Shown here one piece after another: positions 25,353 to 33,939 of a stretch of 51,788 nt of DNA. Source of the stretch: Chthoniobacteraceae bacterium (GTDB lineage: Bacteria > Verrucomicrobiota > Verrucomicrobiia > Chthoniobacterales > Chthoniobacteraceae); the NCBI GenBank assembly GCA_947479475.1, contig CANJZW010000027.1:1-51788 (forward strand). The letters are read 5' to 3'. The notes under the pieces were generated by a model. That model was given only the letters and a program-made list of their open reading frames with translations. It was not told where the DNA came from and ran no database searches. The position numbers and the translations under genes were made by a program. The first letter of the stretch is position 1, and each line of letters starts with the position of its first letter.

Positions 25353-26810
25353 CTACCGGCGCACCTTCCCGCTCGCTGTTTTTTCCAGCCGCTCTACGGC
25401 CACAAATCTGACGGGAACTTTGTAATGCGCCAACGATTTACGGCAATGCAAGGCCAGCTCGGCAGGGCGCGGTTGAGTCACCCCTTCTGCAAAAACAATG
25501 TCGGCAACGGGGAAAGTCCCCCAACGTTCATTTTCCTCCCCGCGGACGCGGACTTCAGCGACCCAAGGATGCCTCAGGAGGACTTCCTCAATTTCCTCCG
25601 GGAAACATTTCATTCCGCCAACGTTCAAAACCGACTTCAAGCGACCCAATAATTCAATGTTTCCGGAGACATCACGCCGCGCAATATCACCAGTGTGAAA
25701 CCAGCCCTCGCGCAGAACAGAAGCCCCTGGCTGCCACGGGCTCAAATAGGCGTCAAACATGCCAGGGCCGCGCAAACACAACTCCCCCTCCTCACTGGCT
25801 GCTCCATTTTTGTCGAGCAAGACCACCTCAAAATCCTCGGGTCGGCCCACAGAGGTGGGCGACCCCTCGGCCCCCGCCACATTAAGGAGAGGCAGTCCCG
25901 CTTCAATAATCCCAAACCCCTGAGTCAAAGGGACTCCGAACCGCCCGTGAAATCGCTCCGCCACATCCCTGGAAAGAGCTGCTGCGGTTGAGACGGCAAG
26001 TCTCAGCCCGTTCCACGGACGCCCTGAAGGTTCGTTCGCAAGCAGTCGAAAGTGATAAGGCGAGCCATACATCACTGTCGCCCCCCAATGGTTCGCACTC
26101 CCCAAAAGGGCCTCCGCCAGATGGGAATCCTCCAAAATCACTCCAGCACCGGCGTTCAGGTACAATAAAATGGAAACGGCAAAGTGATGAGCCATGGGCA
26201 GGGTCCAAAGGATTCGATCCGAGGCGCTCACCCCTAGACGGCGGTTTGCCGAGTGGATTCTCGCCAACAACGATGCGTGAGATAAAACCACCCCTTTGCT
26301 CACACCCGTTGTTCCTGAAGAAAAGCGGATCAGCGCCGGAGCGAGCGCGGCAAAATCAGCCTCCAAAAAACCAGAATCGGGAGGGGGCTCCAAAAGACTG
26401 ATGCGGCAGGTTTCGCCGAACTCATCCGCTTGGATTTCACAATCGCGGCCCGAGGGAGGCCAGAAAAGCCCTCCAGCTCCCACAACCGCGCGCAGAGAAG
26501 TCCGGCGCGCGAGCTCCTGCCGCTCACACTCCGCAAGCTCCTGCGGCACCGGAACAAGACATGCCCCTCCCAGAAGAATCCCCAACGCCCACACCACATG
26601 TTCCACTCCATTCGGACAGTACAGTCCAACTCGGACGACCGGCTGAGTATCACACGCCAATGCCCCAGCGCGTTGCAAGTGAGCACAGGCTTCCTGCGCC
26701 GCCAAAGCCAGCCAGCGGTAGGACCAACTCTCCCCTCCCTTAAACAGGGCGGGCGCCTCCGGGCAGGCTGCAGCGCGAGCCAAGAATCCATCCAGTATTT
26801 GGGAGGTCAT
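25353..26810 (-). CDS. AMP-dependent acyl/aryl acid ligase (ANL superfamily)
   Basis: This 485-residue adenylating enzyme has FSSGTTGVSKG (163-173), a GFGIIEAG A5-like segment, GWFHTGD, a GRLKSVLNVGG hinge, and the C-terminal lysine motif TASGKV (K482) as its last residues. It is compact, with a short C-terminal domain as in stand-alone aryl/acyl-ACP ligases (ApeH and similar). It would activate a free acid to the adenylate and load it on the ACP encoded by the same minus-strand operon. The start ATG (26808-26810) overlaps the condensation-like gene by four bases. The acid could be an aromatic starter or a fatty acid. Confidence 0.85.
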   Translation of the reverse strand: MTSQILDGFLARAAACPEAPALFKGGESWSYRWLALAAQEACAHLQRAGALACDTQPVVRVGLYCPNGVEHVVWALGILLGGACLVPVPQELAECERQELARRTSLRAVVGAGGLFWPPSGRDCEIQADEFGETCRISLLEPPPDSGFLEADFAALAPALIRFSSGTTGVSKGVVLSHASLLARIHSANRRLGVSASDRILWTLPMAHHFAVSILLYLNAGAGVILEDSHLAEALLGSANHWGATVMYGSPYHFRLLANEPSGRPWNGLRLAVSTAAALSRDVAERFHGRFGVPLTQGFGIIEAGLPLLNVAGAEGSPTSVGRPEDFEVVLLDKNGAASEEGELCLRGPGMFDAYLSPWQPGASVLREGWFHTGDIARRDVSGNIELLGRLKSVLNVGGMKCFPEEIEEVLLRHPWVAEVRVRGEENERWGTFPVADIVFAEGVTQPRPAELALHCRKSLAHYKVPVRFVAVERLEKTASGKVRR

Positions 26811-28123
26811 GCAGAAACTCCCAACAAATCTTGCTTAAGACAGGCAACCAGCACGGCCACCTCCTCCTCGCTCAAAACCCCGTCTCTCCAGGAGATCGTG
26901 GCGGTAAGGCGGCGATTGCGTTCGCTGAAAAAAATCCCCGATCCAGGCGGCTGGGAGACCGTTGGGATATGCCAGCCATCGCTGATTTTTGCCCCGCAAA
27001 AAGACTGCGTTTCAGGCATGAACTGGCCCGTATGGGAGTGAAAAAAAGAGGTGATCGCCCCCTTGGTTTGGCGCCTCAAAAGATGGATATAAAACCAGCC
27101 AGGAAATCGCAAAAACCATTGAAGCATGATTAAAAAAGCTGCCTCCACCTTGTGTCTAGCCATCAGGCTAAACTGCGAGTGAATAGACTTTACCGCAGTT
27201 TCCAGATCCAAAACCTCCTCATGCGTCAGGCCAAAATAAAATTGCGACATCTGGTTTTGAAATATCGGATGTTTCGCGCCACGCCTACGCCCCTGCACAG
27301 GAGCACCCGCGTGGAAATTCATGCGCGGAATGCCCCGGTGGCAAAAAACAGCGGCATGTGCCCTCGCCACCACCGCAAAGAAATAGGGAAGTTGAAAGAT
27401 TCCGCCGGTAAGATGTTCTGCCCGGGAGCGAATCGACTCACTCTGAAGCGCATCAAAGTGGAGGATTTTAAACTGGGGAGCGCCGGGCGCCGCCCCGGCC
27501 ATTCCGAGAGGTTTGAAGGCCAACTTTTTGAGGACATTGTACCGATCCACAAAGGGCCGCACTTTTTGAACGCGTTCGCCCATGGTCTTAGGCAAGTCAA
27601 AGGCGGCCCCCCAGGACTTTTGGATACAGGAAGCTTCCTGCGGATTTTCCGCAAGCCGGGCAATCTCGTGAAGCGCCAGCTCAATTCCCCTTCCGTCCAA
27701 AAGGAGATGGAGCCACTTTACAACCACATAGACCCCGCCCGGTCTTGGGACGACTTCAAACCGAAGAGGCTCTGAAGAGGGGGTGCACAACAACTCCCGA
27801 CAAACCACCTCAACCGAAGTGCCCTCCGGGTGTTTGTACACTCCCGCCGCGTCCTTTGAGAAAGGCCCCACAGCCCGCCACTCGGGGAGAGCAAACCAGT
27901 GGGGACGATGCACCCGTGCATGCAGAAGTGGATGAGATTGCGCAAAACGCCCGGCAGCCGAGCACAGCTCCTCGAATGAAAATGGACCGCTGAGCTCCAA
28001 AACGGTCATTCCCACATGTCGCCCCTGCCCGGCACGCCCCATCATCCCCTCCAATCCTAGGAGAAAACCGTCGCACCCCACCAAAGGCGCAGTAAATTGC
28101 TGTGTTTCCCGCTCCGAAATCAT
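26807..28123 (-). CDS. Condensation-domain-like acyltransferase
   Basis: This 438-residue protein resembles the NRPS condensation/WS-DGAT/PapA fold. The active-site motif reads W-L-H-L-L-L-D-G (H139, D143, G144). The second His, the Asp and the Gly of HHxxxDG are kept but the first His is Leu. A second half (about 230-438) carries a QNQMSQFYFG segment where the DFGWG-type motif usually lies. Such proteins transfer an acyl group from a carrier protein to an amine or hydroxyl acceptor. The partner ACP and ligase genes on both sides, each overlapping by four bases, form a minimal activation-carrier-transfer set. The family assignment rests on motif and context, not on full alignment. Confidence 0.65.
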   Translation of the reverse strand: MISERETQQFTAPLVGCDGFLLGLEGMMGRAGQGRHVGMTVLELSGPFSFEELCSAAGRFAQSHPLLHARVHRPHWFALPEWRAVGPFSKDAAGVYKHPEGTSVEVVCRELLCTPSSEPLRFEVVPRPGGVYVVVKWLHLLLDGRGIELALHEIARLAENPQEASCIQKSWGAAFDLPKTMGERVQKVRPFVDRYNVLKKLAFKPLGMAGAAPGAPQFKILHFDALQSESIRSRAEHLTGGIFQLPYFFAVVARAHAAVFCHRGIPRMNFHAGAPVQGRRRGAKHPIFQNQMSQFYFGLTHEEVLDLETAVKSIHSQFSLMARHKVEAAFLIMLQWFLRFPGWFYIHLLRRQTKGAITSFFHSHTGQFMPETQSFCGAKISDGWHIPTVSQPPGSGIFFSERNRRLTATISWRDGVLSEEEVAVLVACLKQDLLGVSA

Positions 28124-28386
28124 TCGCCGGGATATCCGAGGCGTTCCACCAAGACGGCGAGCGCAGCGACGGAGCCAAAGTTTTCACGGGTGACGTCCGC
28201 ATCCCCGATGACGATTTTAAGACGCTCCTCAATTTGGATGATCAGTTGCATAATCCCCATCGACTCCAGTCCCGCACTAAAAAGATCCTCTTCCTCGCCC
28301 AAGCTGCGGCCCGAATCAACCAGGTGCACCTCCACCAACTCCATGAGTTCAGCCTTTAATTTGCGGATAGATATCGGGGATGCCAT
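28120..28386 (-). CDS. Acyl/peptidyl carrier protein of the minus-strand cassette
   Basis: This 88-residue carrier protein has its phosphopantetheine serine S42 in SAGLESMGIM. Helix 1 (ELMELVEVHL) and the surrounding pattern fit a carrier domain, while the GLESM core is closer to PCP/D-alanyl-carrier types than to FabD-loaded ACPs. The start chosen is the ATG at 28384-28386; an in-frame upstream start adds 14 residues without carrier homology. It is the first gene of the ACP/condensation-like/ligase operon. It is divergent from the LolA-like gene, with 99 bp between starts that should hold both promoters. Confidence 0.82.
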   Translation of the reverse strand: MASPISIRKLKAELMELVEVHLVDSGRSLGEEEDLFSAGLESMGIMQLIIQIEERLKIVIGDADVTRENFGSVAALAVLVERLGYPGE

Positions 28387-28485
28387 AGTATTTTGATGAC
28401 GCATCTCAAGATTTGAGTGGCCATTCATCCCAAGTCACGCCGAATTCGCTTCGCCGCTCGAGCCTCCTCCTGTTCTTTACGCCCT

Positions 28486-29148
28486 ATGCGATGCAACGCA
28501 CTTTTTCTGTTCTCCCTACTGGCCGTCCCTGCTCTCGCACAGGAACCCCTGGACCTGGCTCCCTTGAAAAGCTGGCTTGCCCTCCAAAAAAGCCTTCGCA
28601 GCGTGGAGGCCGACTTCGTTCAATCCCGTTCCCTGCGCACCCTGCGCAAACCCCTCACCTCCCCTGGAAAACTTTGGTTTACCTCCAACGGAGATCTTCA
28701 CTGGGAACTGGGAACACCCCCGAAAACCGTTTTCCTTCGAAACAAAGACGGCTCTTTTCTGATACTGCCCCAAAAAAAACGTTTCCAAACGCTCAATACA
28801 GGCGGCGATTCACCAACCGCAGCCCCGGATTTTCAAATGCCAGAGTTTCCACTGGCCTCCGATATAGGAGAGTTCACCAAGCGTTTCGAGGTTCTCAAGG
28901 TCCAATCGGAGGCGACTCACTGCGACATGGAGGTGCTTCCACGCGAAGCGCTGGCCAAAAAATACGTCCAAGTGTTGCGCCTGCGTTTTGACCCGAAAAA
29001 CGGCCCCCTTCACTCCTTCGAGATCGTGGGCAAAGATGGTTCCAGTTTGAAGACGGAATTCTCCAACATTCGCCTGAACCAAAAAATCGATCCCTCCGTG
29101 TTCACTTTTGACCTCAATGGATATCGCTCCAACTCCGAAAAACAGTAG
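28486..29148 (+). CDS. LolA-like outer-membrane lipoprotein/lipid carrier
   Basis: This 220-residue protein has a clear signal peptide (MRCNALFLFSLLAVPALAQ). A mature LolA-like half-barrel follows: SWLALQKSLRSVEADFVQSR at the N-terminus, then the LWF...GDLHWELG strand pair and repeated beta strands to the end. LolA proteins shuttle hydrophobic lipoproteins through the periplasm. In aryl-polyene and flexirubin loci a LolA-like protein is encoded beside an RND/MMPL exporter, as here, and is thought to handle the lipid product. It overlaps the MMPL gene by 32 bp, so the two are co-translated. The ATG at 28486 gives the signal peptide; upstream in-frame residues are Arg/Ser-rich. Confidence 0.82.
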   Translation: MRCNALFLFSLLAVPALAQEPLDLAPLKSWLALQKSLRSVEADFVQSRSLRTLRKPLTSPGKLWFTSNGDLHWELGTPPKTVFLRNKDGSFLILPQKKRFQTLNTGGDSPTAAPDFQMPEFPLASDIGEFTKRFEVLKVQSEATHCDMEVLPREALAKKYVQVLRLRFDPKNGPLHSFEIVGKDGSSLKTEFSNIRLNQKIDPSVFTFDLNGYRSNSEKQ

Positions 29149-31552
29149 GCACGGCTTGTTCAAAGCCTGCGCGGCCGTCGCATGCCTCCTCTTCACCCTT
29201 CTAGGGCTTTCGCGGATATCTTTCGACGTCGATATCCTCAAAATGCTCCCGCAGGACCTGCCCCAGGTGCGCGGACTGGGCCTTTTTCTCAAAAACTTTT
29301 CGCAGTCCGACCAACTTATTCTCACCGTCGAAGCAGACACTCCAGAGGAGTCCGATCGGATCACGGACGCCATCACCCACCGACTCCAAGAACACCCAGA
29401 TCTAACGCGCCTCGTTGTCTCCAAGTCCCCTTGGGAATCCAGCCCGGGTGATTTGGGAGAGCTGGCAGCGTACCTTTCCCTCAACAGTTCTCAGGAAACT
29501 TTCGCCGCCCTCAACGAGCGACTGGCTCCGGCACAACGCGCGAAAACACTGGCCGACACCCTTGAACGCATCGGAGATTCTATTTCCCCCCAAGAAGTCA
29601 CCCTGGCCAGTTACGACCCCTTCGGCATTGTCCCATCCCTTCTGGAAAGCGGTCTTTTGTCCCGCTCCAAAACCTCGGAGTTTAGTTCTGCGGACGGGAC
29701 GTTCCGCGTCCTTTACGTTTACGCCCCCCAACCTCTCAAAAACTACAAGGCGGCGATTGCCTGGATTGCCGCCATCAAGCGGGCAGTCCAGGAATGGCGC
29801 ATCCTGCCTGGAGTCACCTTGGGCTTTACAGGCGAGCCCTCGTTCGTGGCAGATATTTCAGGCGCCATGGAATGGGATATGTCGAGTTCCTCGTTTGTGA
29901 CGCTGGTTCTGATCGCTCTCGTTTTCCTAGCCTGTTATCGCCGCGCCACGCCCCTCTTGGGACTTCAATTGATGCTGGCCCTGATTTTCGCGCTGACGCT
30001 AGGGGCTGCCGGCCTGTTTCTCAAACAACTGACCGTCATCGGCGTCGGCTGCGCGGCCATCCTGATTGGGCTGAGTGTAGACTACGGGTATTTTATCTTT
30101 CAGCGCTCGCTCCAACACACGGGAACGGTGGCGCAATTAAGGGCCCAATGCTGGCAATACATCGCGTGGACCGCGGGCACGACGGCTGCCGCGTTTTTCT
30201 CTCTCAACCTCAGCAGCCTCCCAGGGCTCTCGCAGCTTGGAAATTTAGTGGGCTTTGGCGTCGTGATCGGCGCCACCGTCATGCAACTGTTGTTTGCCCC
30301 TCTCGCACTGGCCTACCGGCGCAAAGCGGCTCCGCCCAAAGCCTCAAACATCGAACGCCTGCTTTGCTCACCCAGGTTTGCAAAGGCAGGGTTTACCCTC
30401 ACCCTCACCCTCACCCTCTTTTTACTCGGGGTGCTTTGCCTCCAAGGACTCCCCCGAATGGAGTTCTCTCCAGGCTACTTACGCCCGCGCCACAGCGACG
30501 CCTATACCGGACTGGAGCGACTTTCCTCCAAGCTCATGGACACCGGAGACCTTCTTCATTTGGTAGTGGAGGGGAGCTCAGAGGCAGAGGTCTGGGAGCG
30601 CCTCCAAAAGGCGAATCAATTTCTTTCTGAAGAAAAAGCCAAAGGGAATGTCGCCTCCTTCCTAACCCCGTTGCTTTTCTGGCCCAACCCCGCCGCGCAG
30701 CAAGCAAACCTCTCGCTCGCCGGCAACCTCGCACGCGAAGGGGACGGCCTCCGCGAGGCCTTACTCGAAGCTGGCTTTACCGATCAGGCGTTTGCCCTCA
30801 CTGAACAAGTCCTTGCCCAGTGGCAGAAATGGGCCGACCGACCGCCGCAGGCAATCCCCCTTTGGCCTGAGAGCCCGAGCAGCCAGTGGATTCTCGACAA
30901 AATAAGCAGCCGCTCTCCCGGCCGTTTTCTGGCAGCCGGCGCCATCACCCCGAACCCTGGCAAGGAGGACATGTTGATTGAAGCGCTCGACCTGCCTGGC
31001 ACTTTCATCGTGGGCTGGCCCCAATTGGGAAAGGCGCTCCAAAAAGTCGTTCCCAGGGAGATTGTGGCCATCATCTGCACGCTCGGTGCACTCGTTCTAT
31101 TGCTGCTTGCATTCGCCCTGCGCAGCGTGCGGGCGCTCCTCTGTTTTGTACTCACAACCACCCTGGTTTTCGCCTGTCTGGCAGCTCTCATGTCGCTGAT
31201 GGGGATGACTTGGAATATTTTCAACCTCGCCGCATTGCTGCTTCTGCTGGGCACCGGGACCGACTACAGCATCCTCATCCTTCTCTCCCTCCGGCGCAAT
31301 GGCGGCGACCTTGCCGCCACACAGAAGGAACTTTTTCTGGTCATCTGCCTCTGCGCCTCCTCTGCGGCCGCAGGATTTGGAACGATCGGATGGGCCAACC
31401 ACCTCGGACTTGCCGTGCTAGGCCAAACCTGCGCCCTGGGACTCGGGCTGGACGCCCTCATTTCTCTTTTCCTCCTGCCCCCAGCATGGAAGGCCCTCCA
31501 ACGCCTTTCAGCCCCCCCGCGCGCGCTGGCTCAACAGCCAGCCGCCAATTAA
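29117..31552 (+). CDS. MMPL/RND-superfamily exporter
   Basis: This 811-residue transporter has the duplicated RND plan. There is one N-terminal helix (about 13-33), a large periplasmic loop, a cluster of about five helices (about 254-400), a helix near 425-445, a second loop and a final helix cluster (about 650-795). The proton-relay-type segment GLSVDYGYF in the first half and GTGTDYSILI in the second are the usual MMPL signatures. The predicted substrate is the cluster lipid, by analogy with the exporter of aryl-polyene loci. The ATG at 29117 is preferred over an in-frame TTG at 29108. The stop overlaps the stop of the PagL-like gene by four bases, tail to tail. Confidence 0.88.
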   Translation: MDIAPTPKNSRHGLFKACAAVACLLFTLLGLSRISFDVDILKMLPQDLPQVRGLGLFLKNFSQSDQLILTVEADTPEESDRITDAITHRLQEHPDLTRLVVSKSPWESSPGDLGELAAYLSLNSSQETFAALNERLAPAQRAKTLADTLERIGDSISPQEVTLASYDPFGIVPSLLESGLLSRSKTSEFSSADGTFRVLYVYAPQPLKNYKAAIAWIAAIKRAVQEWRILPGVTLGFTGEPSFVADISGAMEWDMSSSSFVTLVLIALVFLACYRRATPLLGLQLMLALIFALTLGAAGLFLKQLTVIGVGCAAILIGLSVDYGYFIFQRSLQHTGTVAQLRAQCWQYIAWTAGTTAAAFFSLNLSSLPGLSQLGNLVGFGVVIGATVMQLLFAPLALAYRRKAAPPKASNIERLLCSPRFAKAGFTLTLTLTLFLLGVLCLQGLPRMEFSPGYLRPRHSDAYTGLERLSSKLMDTGDLLHLVVEGSSEAEVWERLQKANQFLSEEKAKGNVASFLTPLLFWPNPAAQQANLSLAGNLAREGDGLREALLEAGFTDQAFALTEQVLAQWQKWADRPPQAIPLWPESPSSQWILDKISSRSPGRFLAAGAITPNPGKEDMLIEALDLPGTFIVGWPQLGKALQKVVPREIVAIICTLGALVLLLLAFALRSVRALLCFVLTTTLVFACLAALMSLMGMTWNIFNLAALLLLLGTGTDYSILILLSLRRNGGDLAATQKELFLVICLCASSAAAGFGTIGWANHLGLAVLGQTCALGLGLDALISLFLLPPAWKALQRLSAPPRALAQQPAAN
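30395..30418 (+). repeat. Perfect (ACCCTC)4 hexamer repeat inside the MMPL gene
   Basis: Four exact copies of ACCCTC, in frame, encode (Thr-Leu)4 at residues 427-434, at the start of a predicted membrane helix. Slippage by one unit would add or remove two residues without a frameshift. Confidence 0.8.
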
Positions 31553-32142
31553 AAACTGCGCCCCAACCCGAGGGTGAATCCCAAGGCATTGAGGCCCGGA
31601 TTCGGCTCCGTCTGTCCCCCATTGGAAAGGTGTTGAAACAGAGCGCTCGCGCGGAATGCCCAGTCCTGCGTTAAAACCGCAGAGACTCCCAGTTGCCCGT
31701 ACCAGTTGAAGGTGAAATCCTGCCCCTCACCTCCCGGCACACCTTGCGAATCGAGAACCCCCACGCCTCCTCCTGCAGAACCAAATACGGACCATGTCGC
31801 ACGTCCGTTCAACCATTCTATCGAAGGGGCTGCCGCAACCCCGATGTACCGGTTCTCACTCCCTGTTTCCATCCAGTTCGCCATCAGCGTGTATTTATTG
31901 CGCAGGGTGAGCGCGGAAGCATCGGCGAAATGAAACCCGAAAACTTCTGAAGAACGCAGAGATACAAAAACCGGAATGATGCGATAGTTGAAGGTCGTAT
32001 CCCCTCCCACCTTCCATAACATTCCGGTTTCAACATCAAGGGAGCGCTCCAACCAAGGCTTTAGTTTTTCAGCAGGAGTTTCTGCAAAACTAGTGCTCCA
32101 AAAAAGCAAGGCGGCGCTGGCTAGAAAGTAACGGGGAGACAT
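31549..32142 (-). CDS. PagL-like lipid A 3-O-deacylase (outer-membrane beta-barrel)
   Basis: This 197-residue protein has a signal peptide (about 1-20) and alternating amphipathic strands ending in phenylalanine (F197), as outer-membrane barrels do. The C-terminal signature FQHLSNGG...PNPGLNALG carries H171 and S173 in the H-x-S-N arrangement and the conserved NPG; these match the His/Ser catalytic pair of PagL. PagL removes the 3-O-linked acyl chain of lipid A in the outer leaflet. It converges with the MMPL gene and closes the cluster. Whether it acts on lipid A or on the cluster's own lipid cannot be read from the sequence. Confidence 0.75.
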   Translation of the reverse strand: MSPRYFLASAALLFWSTSFAETPAEKLKPWLERSLDVETGMLWKVGGDTTFNYRIIPVFVSLRSSEVFGFHFADASALTLRNKYTLMANWMETGSENRYIGVAAAPSIEWLNGRATWSVFGSAGGGVGVLDSQGVPGGEGQDFTFNWYGQLGVSAVLTQDWAFRASALFQHLSNGGQTEPNPGLNALGFTLGLGRSF

Positions 32143-32466
32143 CTCTAAACATTAGGTCTTTTCACAGACGAATGACCAGATGGGAATCGTTGACCCAAAT
32201 AAGGCAGGCCCTTCCAACCTCTCTCGCCCTGATCGCCCTGATCGCCCTTCAACAGATACGGGTGCCCATCCATCGTGCCAGTTGTTCTATCGATTCTAGC
32301 AGATTACTGCGTAGATTGCCGATCTCAGAACTGTTTAAATGGTGACCTCTGGGATTCCCTCTGCTCACACAAAAACTAATCTCCCCAGTATTCAGTAAAA
32401 ATGCTCACCCACGGCCTCCCCCTCATGCCCACGCATGACGGAAGAATCACAAATCACCTTTCTTAA
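32143..32466. other. Intergenic region with a short tandem repeat
   Basis: This 324-bp gap lies upstream of both the PagL-like gene (minus) and the DUF2062 gene (plus), so it should hold two promoters. At 32224-32248 a 9-bp unit TCGCCCTGA is repeated about 2.7 times. The stretch 32320-32400 is AT-rich. No gene or RNA is recognised. Confidence 0.4.
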
Positions 32467-32940
32467 ATGGGAACCGTACGCAACTGGATTCAACGCAGGG
32501 TGCGGGATCCGCTTCTTGCAGAACTGCGCCAAGGTGCAACCCCAGAGGGCCTGGCAAAATCAGCCGCAGTCGGCACCGTCTTGGCGATAGTGCCGATTTT
32601 TGGAGTCACCACGGGTCTATGTTTTTTCGCCGGTCGACTGTTCCGCCTCAACCATGTCGTCCTGCAGTTGGTCAACTGTCTCATGTACCCACTCCAACTC
32701 CTCCTGATCCTTCCGTTTCTTCGGATCGGTGAAACAATCACGAGCGCGGAGAGACTCACACTGTCTTCCGCCTCACTGGCCGTGGAGTTTTCAAAGTCCC
32801 CGTGGGACTTCTTTGAAAAATTCGGTAAAGCAATCGCCCTCTCGAGCTTGGGTTGGGCGCTGTGCGCTCCCGTCGCACTCTGGACGCTCAATGCCCTCTT
32901 GCGCGTTCTCTTCCGTAAAACAGCGGCGCGATTCCAATAG
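32467..32940 (+). CDS. DUF2062 membrane protein
   Basis: This 157-residue protein matches the DUF2062 pattern: LLAELRQGATPEGLAKSAAVG at residues 16-36, then IVPIFGVTTGLCF and RLNHVVLQLVN, and a second pair of hydrophobic segments near 120-145. It probably has three or four membrane helices. The family has no established function; members often lie near lipid or glycan genes. A role in envelope biology is possible here, but only context suggests it. It stands alone downstream of the cluster. Confidence 0.8.
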   Translation: MGTVRNWIQRRVRDPLLAELRQGATPEGLAKSAAVGTVLAIVPIFGVTTGLCFFAGRLFRLNHVVLQLVNCLMYPLQLLLILPFLRIGETITSAERLTLSSASLAVEFSKSPWDFFEKFGKAIALSSLGWALCAPVALWTLNALLRVLFRKTAARFQ

Positions 32941-33463
32941 AGCCGCCCCCCGTGAGGAGGACTTTTGGCGCTGCACGCAGGAAGCGACTCCTCGCGAACA
33001 TTCCAGGGATTGAGAAAGGCTTCCTTCCCGTTTTGATTCCAGTCGAGAGACACCTCAAGTCCATCGAATCGCTCACGGTTTGGCAGATGGCCTCGGGCAG
33101 ACCGAATTTAGACAACACTCTGGCCGGCAATCCATCTGCTCTGCTGCGTTCTCTACACTATGCGCCGAAGTGTTCAATTCTGCTGCGTTACAAAATATCA
33201 TCAAGCTGCGGCTCGACTTTTTTCTTCCGCAAATGAACAGCGCTGCCCGGCCAACAGGCCGACTTAAAGGGAGTTGTCATTGAGATTGCCTGGCACCGGC
33301 TTCGCGCCTACCTTAATTGCCAGCGGGGGAATGCATATGCCAATCGAAAGAACCCTTACTAAGCGTCCTCTCCGGAGCCTCCGAGCACGCCCCAATGCGT
33401 GGGCGAAATGCTCTGCTACCGAGCGTCTATCTGCAATGGCCGTGATTTGCCAAACCCACGACG
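32941..33463. other. Degenerate intergenic DNA, no intact gene
   Basis: This stretch of 523 bp has short overlapping frames in several phases, none with a recognisable family or a good start. Together with the pseudogene and the next gap it makes about 1.4 kb of decayed DNA between DUF2062 and tRNA-Leu. A weak resemblance to the tRNA 3' end (GAGGAGG-ACTT near 32952) was noted but is short and gapped. Confidence 0.4.
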
Positions 33464-33939
33464 ATGGAAAACCTCAATCCCGACTTTCTAGAATTCATTA
33501 CTCTTTTGGACCAAAGGTCCGTTGAGTACGTCATCGTGGGTGGCTATGCGGCAGGATTTCACGGGTTTCCCCGATATACCGGCGATATTATTTTTTCGTC
33601 AGCATCAACGAGGAGAACGCGGAAAAGCTGGTCCAGGTTCTTGATGATTTTGGGTTTGGCGGAATCGGTATCGAAAGAGAGGACTTTCTGAAGCCGTCCT
33701 TCGTAGTTGAAATCGGCCGGGAACCCCGAAAAATTCAAATTCTCACAGGCATCGATGGAGTGAGTTTTCAGGAGTGCCTTCAAAGCGCGGTGGAATGCGA
33801 GTATCTTGAAAAGAAGCTGAGGTTCATAGGATTCGATGCACTCGTTCGAAACAAAAAGGCTTCTGGTCGGCCGAAAGATTTGATTGATGTCGAGGCACTC
33901 ACCGGTCTCCAGGATCGGCAAGCTGATCGTCCTTTGTAA
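33464..33939 (+). pseudogene. Nucleotidyltransferase, broken by a one-base deletion
   Basis: Reading from the ATG gives MENLNPDFLEFI and then VEYVIVGGYAAGFHGFPRYT-GDI, the N-terminus of a MNT/DUF6036-type nucleotidyltransferase. After the ATT at 33587-33589 the frame shifts. One missing base, most simply the G of a GAT codon, would restore GDIDFFVSINEENAEK and then a continuous frame to the TAA at 33937-33939, for a 158-residue product of normal size. The missing base falls on the second metal-binding Asp (D-x-D) next to a run of six T. The gene is therefore dead, or the site is a sequencing error. Such genes often belong to toxin-antitoxin-like pairs, but no partner is seen. Confidence 0.75.

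Noticed and set aside
32945..32960. Attachment site copied from tRNA-Leu
   Set aside because: The match to the tRNA 3' end is short and gapped and no integrase gene is present, so it is not listed as a feature.
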